NCBI GenBank assembly: GCA_905183005.1
Contig: CAJJDO010000040.1
Coordinates: forward strand, 282,385 to 346,384
Length of the DNA: 64,000 bases
Source: Paramecium pentaurelia
Lineage: Eukaryota; Ciliophora; Oligohymenophorea; Peniculida; Parameciidae
Reading direction: 5' to 3'
Shown here in pieces: positions 1 to 11,135 of the stretch. Position numbers and translations under genes: made by a program. The notes under the pieces are model-generated. The model ran no database searches. It had not been told where the DNA came from and worked only from the letters and a program-made list of their open reading frames with translations. How positions within the stretch are numbered: position 1 is the stretch's first letter; each line of letters begins with the position of its first letter.

Positions 1-772
1 AATCGAAAGCTTATTATAATTAGTTTTATAAGTCATCGATCAATTGAATGATTCTTCCTGTTAATTCTTAGTTGGCATATTATTAAGCTTTGACAGCCAA
101 TTAAGCCATAAGTTTGATGGCTTTTCCGAAGGTTCTAATGTGTTTCATTTATCCAGCCTTGTGAGCAGCAGCGTTCAAATGTGAAGCAACTTAAGCAAAG
201 ACTTATGGGGTATAGTGGACAGCTTCGCTAGCTCCCTTTTATAAGAAAGCTGGGGCTTATAAGTTGTCTGTGAAGAGTCTTCTAGCTTCAGCAAGAACAC
301 CTGAGACGAATGTGAATTCTTCTCTTTAAGCTTCAAAGTCATCATTTTCTTCTTATCTCTTGGCTGTGGTTTCATCGATAACTTTTTAAAGGAGGGCCTT
401 CTCAGCTAATTTGGCAACTCTTTATCCGACCTTTTAGTCATGGACTGGTTGGAGTTCATCAAGTGTTGCTTATAATTCTGTATCTCTTTATTCAAGATTG
501 GCGAGTTCTTAGTTGAGTCCAGCAAGATCAGCATCACAGACACCTTAGAATGCCTTGTTTTCAGCATCATCTTCTCTTTAATCGTTTTAGTATCTGTCTT
601 CCAAATCATAGAGGGTTTAGAAGATTCTTTCAAGTGGTTCACCTGTTTGCATTTGGATGGCGATTGTGTTCAACAATGTTTTTCCAAGTTTGCTCTTTTC
701 GAGTTTTTCAAAAGCAGCTAAATTTGTAGCAAAGGCTGTGGCAACCAAAACCAAAATGATGATTGATTTCAT
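1..772 (-). CDS. Trichocyst matrix protein (TMP), 3' end beyond window
   Basis: In the ciliate code this is one uninterrupted frame from ATG at 772 to the window edge (257 codons visible, no intron seen). It opens with a hydrophobic signal peptide (MKSIIILVLVATAFATNLAA), followed by KLGKTLLNTIAIQMQTGEP and long alpha-helical, Glu/Gln/Lys/Leu-rich stretches (e.g. LEQRDTELQATLDELQ). This is the build of the trichocyst matrix proproteins, which are cleaved and crystallise in the secretory trichocysts of Paramecium. Codons are clearly more GC-rich than in neighbours (GCC, CTC, ATC, GTC), as expected of a very highly expressed gene. An AAAAACGGAT element lies 56 bp upstream of the ATG. The identity rests on family architecture recognised by eye; the exact TMP subfamily is not assigned. 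Confidence 0.9.
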
Positions 773-1825
773 TTTATTAATGAAAATGGATTGATAAATT
801 GCCTTAGTTTTATAGTAAAAAACAATCTAAAAACGGATTAATTACTTATAATTATAAATTATTAACAAATCTAATAATTCATAATAATCATTAAATTTCT
901 TTAATACATTCTAATCCTTCAAATAAATAATAATAGTTTAATTCTAAAGAATTCGATTAGCATATTATTGATGATTACAAAACATCAAAAATTCATTTGC
1001 TTATATTTAATAATTATCAATTAGGATTAGTATAAATTCCAACATTAACTATCAATACAAATAGTCTAAATTCAAATAGATTAATAGATTAATATAAATA
1101 GTTTGAAATAGAGTCAATTTAATTTCCATAATTGTTATCTATTAAATTTAAGAATAAAATCATCTAAAATCATCTCTTATTAAAAAAATGTTATTAATAA
1201 GAAATGATAGTTGATATATTGATCAAAATATATTAGGAAAATGTGATATTCTTTAATAATCAAATTATTATATGGTATTTCTCAATTTTTTATATATAAT
1301 TAACAAATGTTTGTGTATAATAGATAATTGATAATAGATAATAGTATTAATTAATTGAAATTAATCATAATCTTCTAATTTTATAGTTAGAATCTAATTA
1401 GTTAAAATTGAACTTAAATGGAATATATTTAATAAATAAAATATTAAATATTAATCCTAAACAAATTAATTATTATTATATTATTCAATTATTTAGATAA
1501 TAATCATTAATGATCATACATAATATCAAAATTTGTAATTTATATCTTTTTTACATAGAATAAATATAAATATAATATTATTTTTGTATTTCAATGTAAT
1601 TTTATAGATTATATTATGATCATCAAATATTGAATATTCTTTTAATTTAAGTATTTTAATTAATCAAAGAAATGATGAAATTTAATAAAAATTTTTTATA
1701 TAATTTTGATCTAATTGAGGATCTGTGTATTTTTTATAGTAATAAATATAGATTATCAAACAATTATTTTCATTTAATATTGTTTAGTGTAGGTAATTTA
1801 CACAAATAAATATTATCATTTTTAC
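773..1825. other. AT-rich intergenic region
   Basis: About 1 kb with no convincing frame in either strand under the ciliate code. It is unusually long for this gene-dense window. The only recognisable element is the AAAAACGGAT box at 829-838 next to the TMP gene; the rest is mainly A/T runs without an obvious repeat. Confidence 0.5.
829..838 (-). promoter_or_regulatory. Candidate upstream element AAAAACGGAT of the TMP gene
   Basis: On the coding strand this reads ATCCGTTTTT, 56 bp before the ATG at 772. The same core is found in the same orientation upstream of the TMP genes at 24427-25648 and 62552-63636 and of the lectin/poly-Gln gene at 43915-50877. A CG-containing word in DNA this AT-rich is conspicuous. 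Its role as a promoter element is inference. Confidence 0.5.
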
Positions 1826-2270
1826 TCAATCATCATATTCAAAACTATTTTTTCTTGGCTCATTATTTTCATTTTCTAGAGCAAAGAATTAATTTGTATC
1901 TATTATATTTTACTCATCTGATTGCTTTTTATGTTCTTTTATGATTCTTCGGATTACTCCCATTTTACAATTCATAAATTAAATAATATCAACTATTCTA
2001 TAAGTTAAATAGTTTACTTATTTTTTCTGCTTTTTTCAAGCAATAGTAATAATCTTCTAATGTTTTTCTTGAAACTCCTACAATTTCTGCAGCTTAATCG
2101 AGAGTGTACTTAATCATTTTTCCATCTTAAAAGTGTCTCTATTCAAATATTAATCTAGTGGATTAAGATTACTATTACCTCCATTAATCGACTAAAAATT
2201 TGGCCTCATATACAAATCTTTCTTTAATTCTCTTTTATAATTAATGTTATGGGTGATTTTCAATATTCAT
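1826..2270 (-). CDS. Small protein with helix-turn-helix-like segment
   Basis: ATG at 2270; the frame runs through a likely 25-nt intron (GTAAAC...TAG) to TGA at 1826. The protein is about 140 residues. Its central part (IKYTLDQAAEIVGVSRKTLE, then DYYYCLKKAEKI) has the spacing of a DNA-binding helix-turn-helix: a helix, a turn around VGVS, then a recognition-type helix. The C-terminus is acidic and polar (ENENNEPRKNSFEYDD). A DNA-binding function is inferred only from this segment. The start lies 24 bp from the divergent start at 2295, so the two genes must share a very short promoter. Confidence 0.6.
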
Positions 2271-2294
2271 TTATTTAGGTAATTAATATAATAA

Positions 2295-3213
2295 ATGATA
2301 AAGGAAAATGATAGATATGGCGAAGATAGTAGATACTCTATTTAAAACTAAACAGATTCAACAGAATATGAAAGAATGATAATAGATTTATAGAATTAGA
2401 TTGAAACACTTAATGATAGGTTATTAGAAAATAGTTTTACAAATTTGGAGCTAAAATAAGCAATTAAAAAACTTGAAATGCTTGAGTAAGAAAAAGAAGG
2501 AAAAATAAAATAATTAAATGCTAAAATGTAACATAATTATGCTATATAGAGAATTAATAAATAAAGCCCAAAAAGATAAAAGAAATAGACATTTGAAAGA
2601 GATTTATAGTCTTAAAAAGTTTACATATCAAATTCTTTAAAGATATGTGAGTCATCAAATTTATGATGAGAATGATGAAAACTTTTATGATTATGAATCA
2701 AATATTGAGAATATTATTGAAGAAATTATTCAATCATAAAAATGTTAAATTGTTTAAATAAGAAAATCATTTGAACCAATTTTATAGTAATAATAAATTG
2801 TTATTTAAAATAATGATTATCATAATTTGGAATAATATTTTAAAGATGTAGTAATCTAAATTAAAAATAAATTTTAAAATACTTCAGAGTAAATATTTAT
2901 TGTATTTTAGTATTAATTAATATAGTTACAATTAATCCAATATGTATGAAGAATTGAAACGTTTAAGATTAGCATTAAATCTATTTATCAATGATTCTGT
3001 AGTGATGATAAACAATTAATTAACTTAAAAGCGTTCATTTTGTAAAGTACAAAAATCAATAAGTATATTTTATAGAATATTGAGGATAATAAAAATTATT
3101 GTACAGAAATTTAAACTATGCTTAATAGTATAACTAAAAATTTGGATTAATTTGAGATAAGTTTGTAATAATTATCTAAAGTATTTAAAAAAATTATCTA
3201 ATTGGTTGTTTGA
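2295..3213 (+). CDS. Coiled-coil protein, exon structure unresolved
   Basis: ATG at 2295 opens a polar, Gln/Lys/Glu-rich frame (EYERMIIDLQNQIETLNDRL, LEMLEQEKEGKIKQLNAKMQ) that looks like coiled coil. Further stretches in the same style follow (YDENDENFYDYESNIENIIE; LQNIEDNKNYCTEIQTMLNS) to TGA at 3211-3213. Moving between them requires at least two short introns or frame changes. Near 2989 the best frame contains an in-frame TGA that no clean GT...AG intron removes. It could be a real gene with introns I could not place, a gene with a sequencing error, or a decaying gene. No known domain is recognised. Confidence 0.4.
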
Positions 3214-3239
3214 ATGATGATTTTTTTATATTTATAATT

Positions 3240-4184
3240 ATGAATGAAAGAGATATCCTTATTGATGTAAATTAAAATCTTTTTTTAAGGAAAATCCTCC
3301 ATCTCATAAATAGTTAATTCATAAAATAGCAAAAAATACTGAATATACTATTAAAAAAGCTATGATAAGTGCAAATGCAATTGTTGAAGGAGGTGCTAAG
3401 AATCCATCTCTGACTAATGAAGTTCTAATTATTCAAGAAAATCAAATGAAATTTTTAATAATGCTTACAACACTATAATTTATTACTCTTTTAGTAATTG
3501 GAATATTTTTGTTCATAGAATTATTTACTATTTATGAAGAAATATCTATATTAGTTTTATTAGTATTATTAGTGATATATGTAATAACATTAGTAGTTGG
3601 ATAATTCGAATAGGATATTACATAAAAATTTCCTAAAAATATTATTTTATTTGTATTATATATGTATTTATCATTATATAGATCATCAATTCATTATCAA
3701 GAATATTTTGGATAGCTTATTTAGTAGTTTTGATTGATTTCATAAGATTTGAATTGATTTAATTATTAATATTCATAAATCTACTTTTGATGATAATATT
3801 TTTTCATTTAGATAGGAAATCAAACATCAAAAACTGCTTTTTAATAAAAAATTAATTATTAAGGTAATTTATTCATAAAAAATATATTAGAATAAGTATA
3901 GTAGTTATTCTAGAATTTGGAGGAGTTTATTCAGTATTATTGTTTAATGATTTTGAAACTGCAATTCTTTGGTAATTTCTTAAATAATTAGGTTTGTGAT
4001 TGTAATTACTATTTATTTTTGGATGCTATTAGATATATAATTAATTGAATTCCGTAAACAATTATATAAAAATGATAACATTTGGTATTTTGCAGCTATC
4101 ATTTTTGATGGAGATAATTTATTCCCTTGTTTCTTTGTAAATAAGCATTTATTAAATGAAGATTTCGATAGTATTTTAATATGA
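3240..4184 (+). CDS. TMBIM (Bax inhibitor-1/lifeguard)-like membrane protein
   Basis: The frame starts MNERDILID, crosses a 23-nt intron (GTAAAT...AAG) and continues as a multi-pass membrane protein to TGA at 4182-4184. Visible hydrophobic segments include FLIMLTTLQFITLLVIGIF, ISILVLLVLLVIYVITLVV and NIILFVLYMYLSLY. The C-terminal LLDIQLIEF...YFAAIIFDGDNLF resembles the terminal signature of the TMBIM family, where an Asp-x-Gln-Leu-Ile element precedes the last membrane segment. Family members are ER/Golgi proteins that influence Ca2+ leak and cell death. The middle of the gene (about 3740-3960) probably contains one or two more introns that I did not resolve. Family membership is inference from pattern and hydropathy. 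Confidence 0.55.
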
Positions 4185-4989
4185 TTTATTTTTCAATTTC
4201 AATAACTTTAATTATTTTATTATAGAATTAAAGTTTCTTTAGTTTAGTATTAATTCTTTTAAATAAATTAAATTATTATAGGTAGTATAATAGATTAAAT
4301 ATAATTTCTTTATTTAAAGGAGAATTGAAAATAATAGTTATTATTTATATTTTTATATTTTTATCCATTTTCAATATTTGAAGTCGATAATTCAAAAGAT
4401 GCTTCGAATTCAAACAGAAAAACCCAAAAAATACATATCGTTAATAGATTTTAGTTTCATTTCATAATAGCATAACAGCATATCTAATAATGACAAAATA
4501 AATTAGATGCCATTTGGAATTACACTAGATTATCTTTGGATCATGATATTTTAAAGACTCTTTATTTTCTTCACTTTAGTTGTGCTTATCCATAATTTGT
4601 TTCCCTTATATTTGTTTGTTCATTTTTTTAAGGACTGTGCCTTTACCCTCAAGCAATATGAGTTATCTACTAGGTCAATCATAAATCTTTGATCTTATGT
4701 TACTTTATATATATAATTTTAATTCTTTCTCATTCCACTTTAACTAACTACTAATTGAATATTTTCCTCTTTTATCTCTGAGTTGCCTATCTTATCTTAA
4801 TTATTTTATGTGTTTACAATTATAATTTAACTTATTAATCCCTTCTATAGGTTAATAATTCAAAATCTTATAAATATGAGATAATTATTATTTAATTTTA
4901 TTATAATCTTAACCCATAATGATCAGTTTTTTTAAGTAAAGTATTGTAGATCCCAAGTGAGTGTTAGTAATTTAGGATTTATTTGATTA
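4185..4989. other. AT-rich region without supported gene
   Basis: Only short frames are seen, for example a 53-codon minus-strand frame at 4462-4623. None has homology signs or convincing exon joins. No repeat or RNA gene is recognised. Confidence 0.4.
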
Positions 4990-5807
4990 TAATAATTGAT
5001 ATTCTCAAATATAAATTATATTAAAATATCTTTGTCATATATTTTGTTCTTGTTCATTTATCCCTTTTGATATATGTTTTGTGTTAGTTCTATAATCCTA
5101 AAAGTAAATTATTTCATTGTAAAATGAGGAAGAGCTGTTTATGATAATTAATCTAAAAATTAAAATAGAATATTAATGCACTTAATTAAATAATGTTAAC
5201 ATTATTTAATATGATATTAAAAAAGTATAAAAGTTAACTTTTAATCTAAAAAGGTTTCAGAATATCAAAACTAAAATGGCTTAGTTCAAAATGAATCTAA
5301 ATTAATATGAAAATAATATAGAAAAAATAAAGAAGATTAAGAAATGATAAGGATATTAAATGAATTCCTAAATATTTGAATAAATTAGGTAAAAAAATAG
5401 AAATCTATTTAAAAAATTTAAATGAACTAATCAGATAATTGAATTTGATAATAAATAAAGCAATAAAGTTTCTTATAAATTTAATGTAAAATTGAATTTA
5501 TTTTCTAAAGAATATCATATTTAATCTTAAAGAAAACCATGAAAAAATTACTATAAATCTGCAACTAGAAAATAAGGAAGATAAAGATTTAAAGAATAAA
5601 TATTTGTTGGAAATTTTTAATTGATATTTTCAATAAGATTAATTTGATTGAAAACTAAATTGGCTAAAAAATATACTATCACAAAATAAGAGAGATATCT
5701 AAAAAAATTTTTGTAAAAATACTAGATGACCCATTCTAAATTTCTACTTTGATCCAATCACAAGTAAACGATATGTTTGATTAATTATATTTTTATATAT
5801 TAAATAT

Positions 5808-5994
5808 ATGAGTTATCCTAATATATAAGAATTTTTAGAGGATTTCGATAAAGAAAATGAATTATTAGGAAAAGGTACTTATGGTGCAGTATATAAAATG
5901 AAAACAAAAAGGATAATAAATCCTGAATTAGAGAGGGAGCAAGATTAAGTGCCGTTTATGAGTCAATATTTGGCAGTAAAAATGATGGATGCTA
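5808..5994 (+). pseudogene. Truncated duplicate of the kinase gene at 6814 (artefact)
   Basis: This carries the ATG and first 62 codons of the kinase gene at 6814-8059, base for base, ending at the N. It includes the Gly-rich loop and the VAIK-type lysine, then stops. It is most simply an assembly duplicate, not a real pseudogene. Confidence 0.8.
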
Positions 5995-6282
5995 NTAATA
6001 ATTGATATTCTCAAATATAAATTATATTAAAATATCTTTGTCATATATTTTGTTCTTGTTCATTTATCCCTTTTGATATATGTTTTGTGTTAGTTCTATA
6101 ATCCTAAAAGTAAATTATTTCATTGTAAAATGAGGAAGAGCTGTTTATGATAATTAATCTAAAAATTAAAATAGAATATTAATGCACTTAATTAAATAAT
6201 GTTAACATTATTTAATATGATATTAAAAAAGTATAAAAGTTAACTTTTAATCTAAAAAGGTTTCAGAATATCAAAACTAAAA

Positions 6283-6817
6283 TGGCTTAGTTCAAAATGA
6301 ATCTAAATTAATATGAAAATAATATAGAAAAAATAAAGAAGATTAAGAAATGATAAGGATATTAAATGAATTCCTAAATATTTGAATAAATTAGGTAAAA
6401 AAATAGAAATCTATTTAAAAAATTTAAATGAACTAATCAGATAATTGAATTTGATAATAAATAAAGCAATAAAGTTTCTTATAAATTTAATGTAAAATTG
6501 AATTTATTTTCTAAAGAATATCATATTTAATCTTAAAGAAAACCATGAAAAAATTACTATAAATCTGCAACTAGAAAATAAGGAAGATAAAGATTTAAAG
6601 AATAAATATTTGTTGGAAATTTTTAATTGATATTTTCAATAAGATTAATTTGATTGAAAACTAAATTGGCTAAAAAATATACTATCACAAAATAAGAGAG
6701 ATATCTAAAAAAATTTTTGTAAAAATACTAGATGACCCATTCTAAATTTCTACTTTGATCCAATCACAAGTAAACGATATGTTTGATTAATTATATTTTT
6801 ATATATTAAATATATGA
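6283..6817 (+). CDS. Possible small coiled-coil gene upstream of the kinase
   Basis: A polar frame starts at ATG 6283 (MAQFKMNLNQYENNIEKIKK). A long open frame closer to the kinase (NQIGQKIYYHKIREISKKIF, then LDDPFQISTLIQSQ) ends with TGA at 6815-6817, overlapping the ATG of the kinase gene. Joining the parts needs introns I could not place with certainty; GTAAAATTGAATTTATTTTC...AAG is one candidate. An exact duplicate lies at 5277-5811 before the N. No domain is recognised, and in DNA with only one stop codon such frames can arise by chance. Confidence 0.3.
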
Positions 6818-8059
6818 GTTATCCTAATATATAAGAATTTTTAGAGGATTTCGATAAAGAAAATGAATTATTAGGAAAAGGTACTTATGGTGCAGTATAT
6901 AAAATGAAAACAAAAAGGATAATAAATCCTGAATTAGAGAGGGAGCAAGATTAAGTGCCGTTTATGAGTCAATATTTGGCAGTAAAAATGATGGATGCTA
7001 AAACTGAAAAATCCTTTAATACAATTTAGAAAGAATTCTTGATTTTAAAAAGTTTGCCTAAGTAGCATCCTAACATTATAAAATTATACAAAGTAATACT
7101 AAATAATGAAAAATGATAGAGTTATGCCTGGGCAAATTAAATTACTAAAACTTATACTCTTGTGTTAGTTATGGAATTAGCTGATAACAATTTAATGACA
7201 GAGATAAAGGAGAGGATTACTTAATAAAGGCATTTTCCTGATGATTAATTACATCATATTTTTTTATAGTGTATACAAACACTCAATGATATAAAATTAC
7301 ACTCAAATATTTATCATAGGTAAATAATTTTATAAGTTTTAGAGATATAAAACCTGAGAACATCCTTATTAAATCTAGTGGTTTATAAATACTCTTATCA
7401 GATTTTGGTGTATCTAAAAAATTAATGAAAGAAAAATTACCAACTATTGCAGGAACATTAGTAGGTACTCCTTCATATTTATCTCCTATTTTATGGAAAG
7501 CATTTGAATCTGTTAAATTCTAAATAGCCAATATTAATAAGATTGTTCATAATGTTGAAAAGTCTGATGTTTATTCTTTAGGTATAACTTTATTATAAAC
7601 AACATTGTTACTTAATTCTGAAATATAGAAATTAAATGCTGTAATTATACTTAGGTAATTTAGGGAGAATAAGGATAAATTAGGACAAATAATTTATTAA
7701 AAGGCATTTAAAATCAAAGAATTTAAAATATCTTAATTAGAATGCTTGAACATGATGAAAAATAAAGAGCTTCTTTTTAAGAATTATTATAACTATTGAG
7801 TGAACCAATACCAAAATAAATAGTATCAAATAAAAAGCCAATATTTTCATATGTTGAACCTAAAATAGGCATAAAAGAATAATTTAGTTTATAAGCAAAG
7901 ATTAATTATCAAAACAATAAAAATGAATCTGATCAAACATTTATTAACTAAAAATTAGATTAGAAAGATGAAAAAATAGAATAATTTAATAATTAAGATA
8001 CTGCACAAGACTCTAAAATTATTTAAGATCTTATATAAAATGATGATAAAAAAAAGTGA
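6814..8059 (+). CDS. Divergent protein kinase
   Basis: ATG at 6814, TGA at 8057-8059, with three likely introns of 27, 23 and 29 nt. The kinase domain is complete in layout: Gly-rich loop GKGTYGAVY (residues ~24-32), ATP lysine in YLAVKMMD, catalytic loop YHRDIKPENILI, and metal-binding DFG in LLSDFGVSK. The activation-segment end is odd: where most kinases have A-P-E it reads TPSYLSPILW. The C-lobe ends with the usual RMLEHDEKQRASFQELL and is followed by a polar, Gln/Asp/Lys-rich tail of about 80 residues. It is a Ser/Thr kinase by its catalytic loop; no specific family could be named. The first 187 bases are duplicated before the N at 5995. Confidence 0.9.
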
Positions 8060-8116
8060 AATTCATAAATTAATTTATTAGATATTAACATAAAATAAAA
8101 GAAAATAAAAATTACA

Positions 8117-9957
8117 TCAATTATGTCTTTTACTTTATTTAATTTTTTAAGTTTCTTCAGCATCAGAGGTTTGGAGCATTGTGATTAATAATCTTGTATG
8201 ATCTTCAAATTCAGTGTCTTCTTTTTAATTTTTTACTTTAGGTTTAATAGTGAGGATATTTTATTCTAGTTGACTTATACTAAATTGTTATTTTATTGAT
8301 TACTTTCGCTTTCTAACTTTTTTATTAAAGAGATTATCACTCATTTGCTATAAATGTGAATAGATTCTATTTCTTTCCAATATTTCCTATTTGCTTATTT
8401 ACATAGATGTCTATTATAAAAGAGTCTAATATTATAAATAAAAATAATACATTTTAATATTATTTTAATTAGTTTTTTTCATCTACTTACTTGTATTTTT
8501 CTGTAATCTCTAACATTCTCTATTCATTTTATCTTTTTTATCTATCTAATATATCTTATTTATCTTATTCTTTTAATTTTCTCAATTCTTATTTCAATAA
8601 AATTTTATAATCCTATTCTTCCTAAATTGATTAATTTAATTACTTTTTTTATTTTATTAAATTATTCTATCTTTAAAAACTTCTTGTTTATTTACTTTAA
8701 TTTCTCACTAAAAAGCTACAATCTATATTTACTCTCTATCTTTAAAAATATCTCCTTAATTAGATTTAATCTTTCTTTATTTTTATTTAATTTCTATTTT
8801 TTTTTCTTATTCTATATTTAAAATTGATTTTTAGTTTATTTAAAATTCTTTCTCCTTTTACACCATCTTTTCTAAAAGTTAATGTATATGATCTTATGAT
8901 ATCTTGTCTTTAACTTATTTTTGTTATTTCATAATTTATTGCTCTTTAAGATTTTACTCTTTTATTTTTTCAATTTTATTTTAGATTAATTCTCTTTACA
9001 TTTTCTCACTATTTTCTAATTTTTATTGTATCTTAGCCATTTACATTTGACAATCAATATCAATTTATTTTTCAAACTCTTCCTTTCTTAATAAAACTTA
9101 TTCTCTTTTTTTCTTCTCTTTTTAATCATCACCTTTCATTAACATTTTACTTTTAATTTCATTATTTCTTAATATTAATTTACACTTACGATTATTATTA
9201 TATATTTTTTTGTGCTTCACTCTCTCTAGGTTAAGATTTTATCTCCATTTCCTAAGTATCTATTCTTTTATTTTCACCTCTCTTAGTTGAACTATATTTC
9301 TCCTTCATTTCTTATTATTTTTTACTCATGACCTGAACTATTCTTTAATCTCTTTCCTGTATTTTTTCTAATAGTTCAACTCTCTTTTTATCTTCTTCTA
9401 ATTTAATTTAAGCTTCTCTCTAAGATAAATTTATTAAATACTATTTTCTAAATTTTATGTTTATTATATCTTGATAATTCTTTATTTAATCCCCCTTCCA
9501 ACTCTGCAACATCCTAACATTCCCCTATCATTTATGTAACATTTCCTTCAACTAATCCCTATTATTACAAATATTATAAAGTTTTATTATAAGCATAATC
9601 CATTTGTTTTTTCAGTCTAGAGATATTTAAAAAATATAATACATACTCTAATTAATCAATAGTAGAACCTTATTTAAGAGAAACTGATCTTTCAAGAGAC
9701 TCAATTGAAGCACATTATAATTAACGTTATCTATTTTTTCGTATGATTTCTTTTCTTTTCTAAAATATTTCATTCAATAATTCTAAAATAATGTTGATCT
9801 TTACAATTTGTTTTATTAACGTAATGTTCATATCGTAATTATAGAATTTCATCACTGTAACAATCATTAGTACGAAAATTGTTAAGATCTCTAAAAATAT
9901 ATAATATCATTTTACTTTATTTAGAAAATGCCTAAATCTATTCCTAACTTCTGACAT
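8117..9957 (-). CDS. Long coiled-coil protein with N-terminal membrane segments
   Basis: ATG at 9957; after a short first exon (MSEVRNRFRHFLNK) and a 25-27-nt intron comes a strongly hydrophobic stretch (ILTIFVLMIVTVMKFYNY, then ITLIKQIVKINIILELL). About 500 residues of Lys/Glu/Gln-rich coiled-coil sequence follow, ending DTEFEDHTRLLITMLQ...KQSKRHN at TGA 8117. The plus strand here is pyrimidine-rich, the shadow of this frame. No family is recognised. The architecture suggests a protein anchored in an internal membrane with a long rod, but that is inference. Internal introns were not all mapped. Confidence 0.6.
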
Positions 9958-10372
9958 GCTTAAATTGTTCTTGGGGAATTAGGTTTTAAGATTATTCCAT
10001 TGAATACAATTTGATTTTATTATTAAGTAACATTTGATGTATTCAGATCCAACGAACTAACAACTTCTCTTTGGGATTTCCCTAACATAAATTATAAAAT
10101 ATTTTATTTCTTATTGTAAAAATAAATTAATTATTAGAGTTATTAGAAAATATATATTTAGGGGATGATATTGTATGAAGGTTAACTTTTTAAATATTTT
10201 TAAAAACTACATAATATAATTTAAACTAATTTAAATAGGATATAGAATTTGACATATTATTATATATTTAAGTGAGAGAAATAAGTAAATGAGTAATAGT
10301 TAGTTACAAATTTTATAATTTTTCTTTTTATAAAATAAATATATAATAATTTATTGCTTTAGTTAAAATAAC
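9958..10372. other. Intergenic, 415 bp
   Basis: AT-rich, no supported frame. It separates the start of the coiled-coil gene from the end of the chromodomain gene, so it should hold the promoter of the former. Confidence 0.4.
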
Positions 10373-10828
10373 TCAAGAATTTGAACTTAAAGAATTTAGA
10401 GCATTTTAGAACTATGAATGAGGTTTCTTATTGGAACTTTTCGTTTCTTCTCTAAATTTGGGCATTTTATTATTGGAATTGTTTTCATTAGATGATATGC
10501 TGAAATCACTTAAAATAATTTCCTGTAAATCATTTTCTTAAGGCGCATTTTTAATTAAAAAGTCTGTGAGTTTCTTTAACAGACATTGTTTAAGGAGTTC
10601 TAAATTAATTTGTTTTTTAGTGGAAGTTGTCTCTTGTGCCTAATCAAATTCTTTGACCATTTTTTTAACATGTGGATTTTATAAATGCTCTATTGGTTCC
10701 CAAGTGTTTTATGAATGTGGGTAGCCCTTCCATTTAATCTAATAGAGATAGGCTTTAGTTTATTCATCAAATTTCCTTTCCACAATAGATTCAACTTCAT
10801 ATTCTTTTTTGTATGTTTTTCTTTTCAT
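10373..10828 (-). CDS. HP1-type chromodomain protein, single domain
   Basis: An intron-free frame of 151 residues, ATG at 10828, TGA at 10373. Residues 9-60 form a clear chromodomain: YEVESIVERKF, YLYQIKWKGYPHSQNTWEP, IEHLQNP. The three aromatic-cage positions used for methyl-lysine binding (Tyr of YEVESI, Trp and Tyr of WKGY) are all present. The remainder is a Lys-rich linker and a polar tail ending HSQFQNALNSLSSNS. No chromoshadow domain is visible, so it is shorter than classical HP1. The likely role is reading methylated histone H3; in Paramecium such marks accompany heterochromatin and developmental DNA elimination. The domain assignment is firm, the role inferred. Confidence 0.93.
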
Positions 10829-11135
10829 TTGGCAAATAATAATTAATTAGTATTAAGATATAATTAATTATTCAAATAACTCTTTGTTTAGAAAGGTGTT
10901 GTGAGATGAAAAATTGAAGGCTATTAGAGATTTCTTAAATTCTATATATTATAATAATACAAATCATATTAATTAATCAAAGTTTCTACTATTAAATTAA
11001 TATTATAACAAAATAAGTTAAGTAAACAACATAAATTTAGCAAATAATGACGAATAAAGTTCAGTTTCCATATGGAATATTGATCATTATCATATATATG
11101 AATCTATAGTATTTATAAAAATTATTATAATAATA
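10829..11135. other. Divergent intergenic region, 307 bp
   Basis: AT-rich spacer between two divergent starts (chromodomain gene and carboxypeptidase gene). No motif stands out. Confidence 0.4.

Larger units (their letters stand above)
4990..7000. repeat. Exact 1005-bp direct duplication around a single N (assembly artefact)
   Basis: Bases 4990-5994 recur exactly as 5996-7000; position 5995 is an N. The first copy stops abruptly inside the protein kinase gene, while the second copy continues into the complete gene. This is the pattern of two contig ends that overlap by 1 kb but were joined with a one-base gap. Genes in copy 1 should be treated as duplicates of those in copy 2. Confidence 0.9.

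Noticed and set aside
4462..4623. Minus-strand 53-codon frame
   Set aside because: Short, no join to upstream frame, no motif; chance frames of this size are common when only TGA stops.
8627..8821. Plus-strand Phe/Leu/Tyr-rich 'membrane protein'
   Set aside because: It is the complement of the Lys/Glu/Gln-rich coiled-coil gene on the minus strand.
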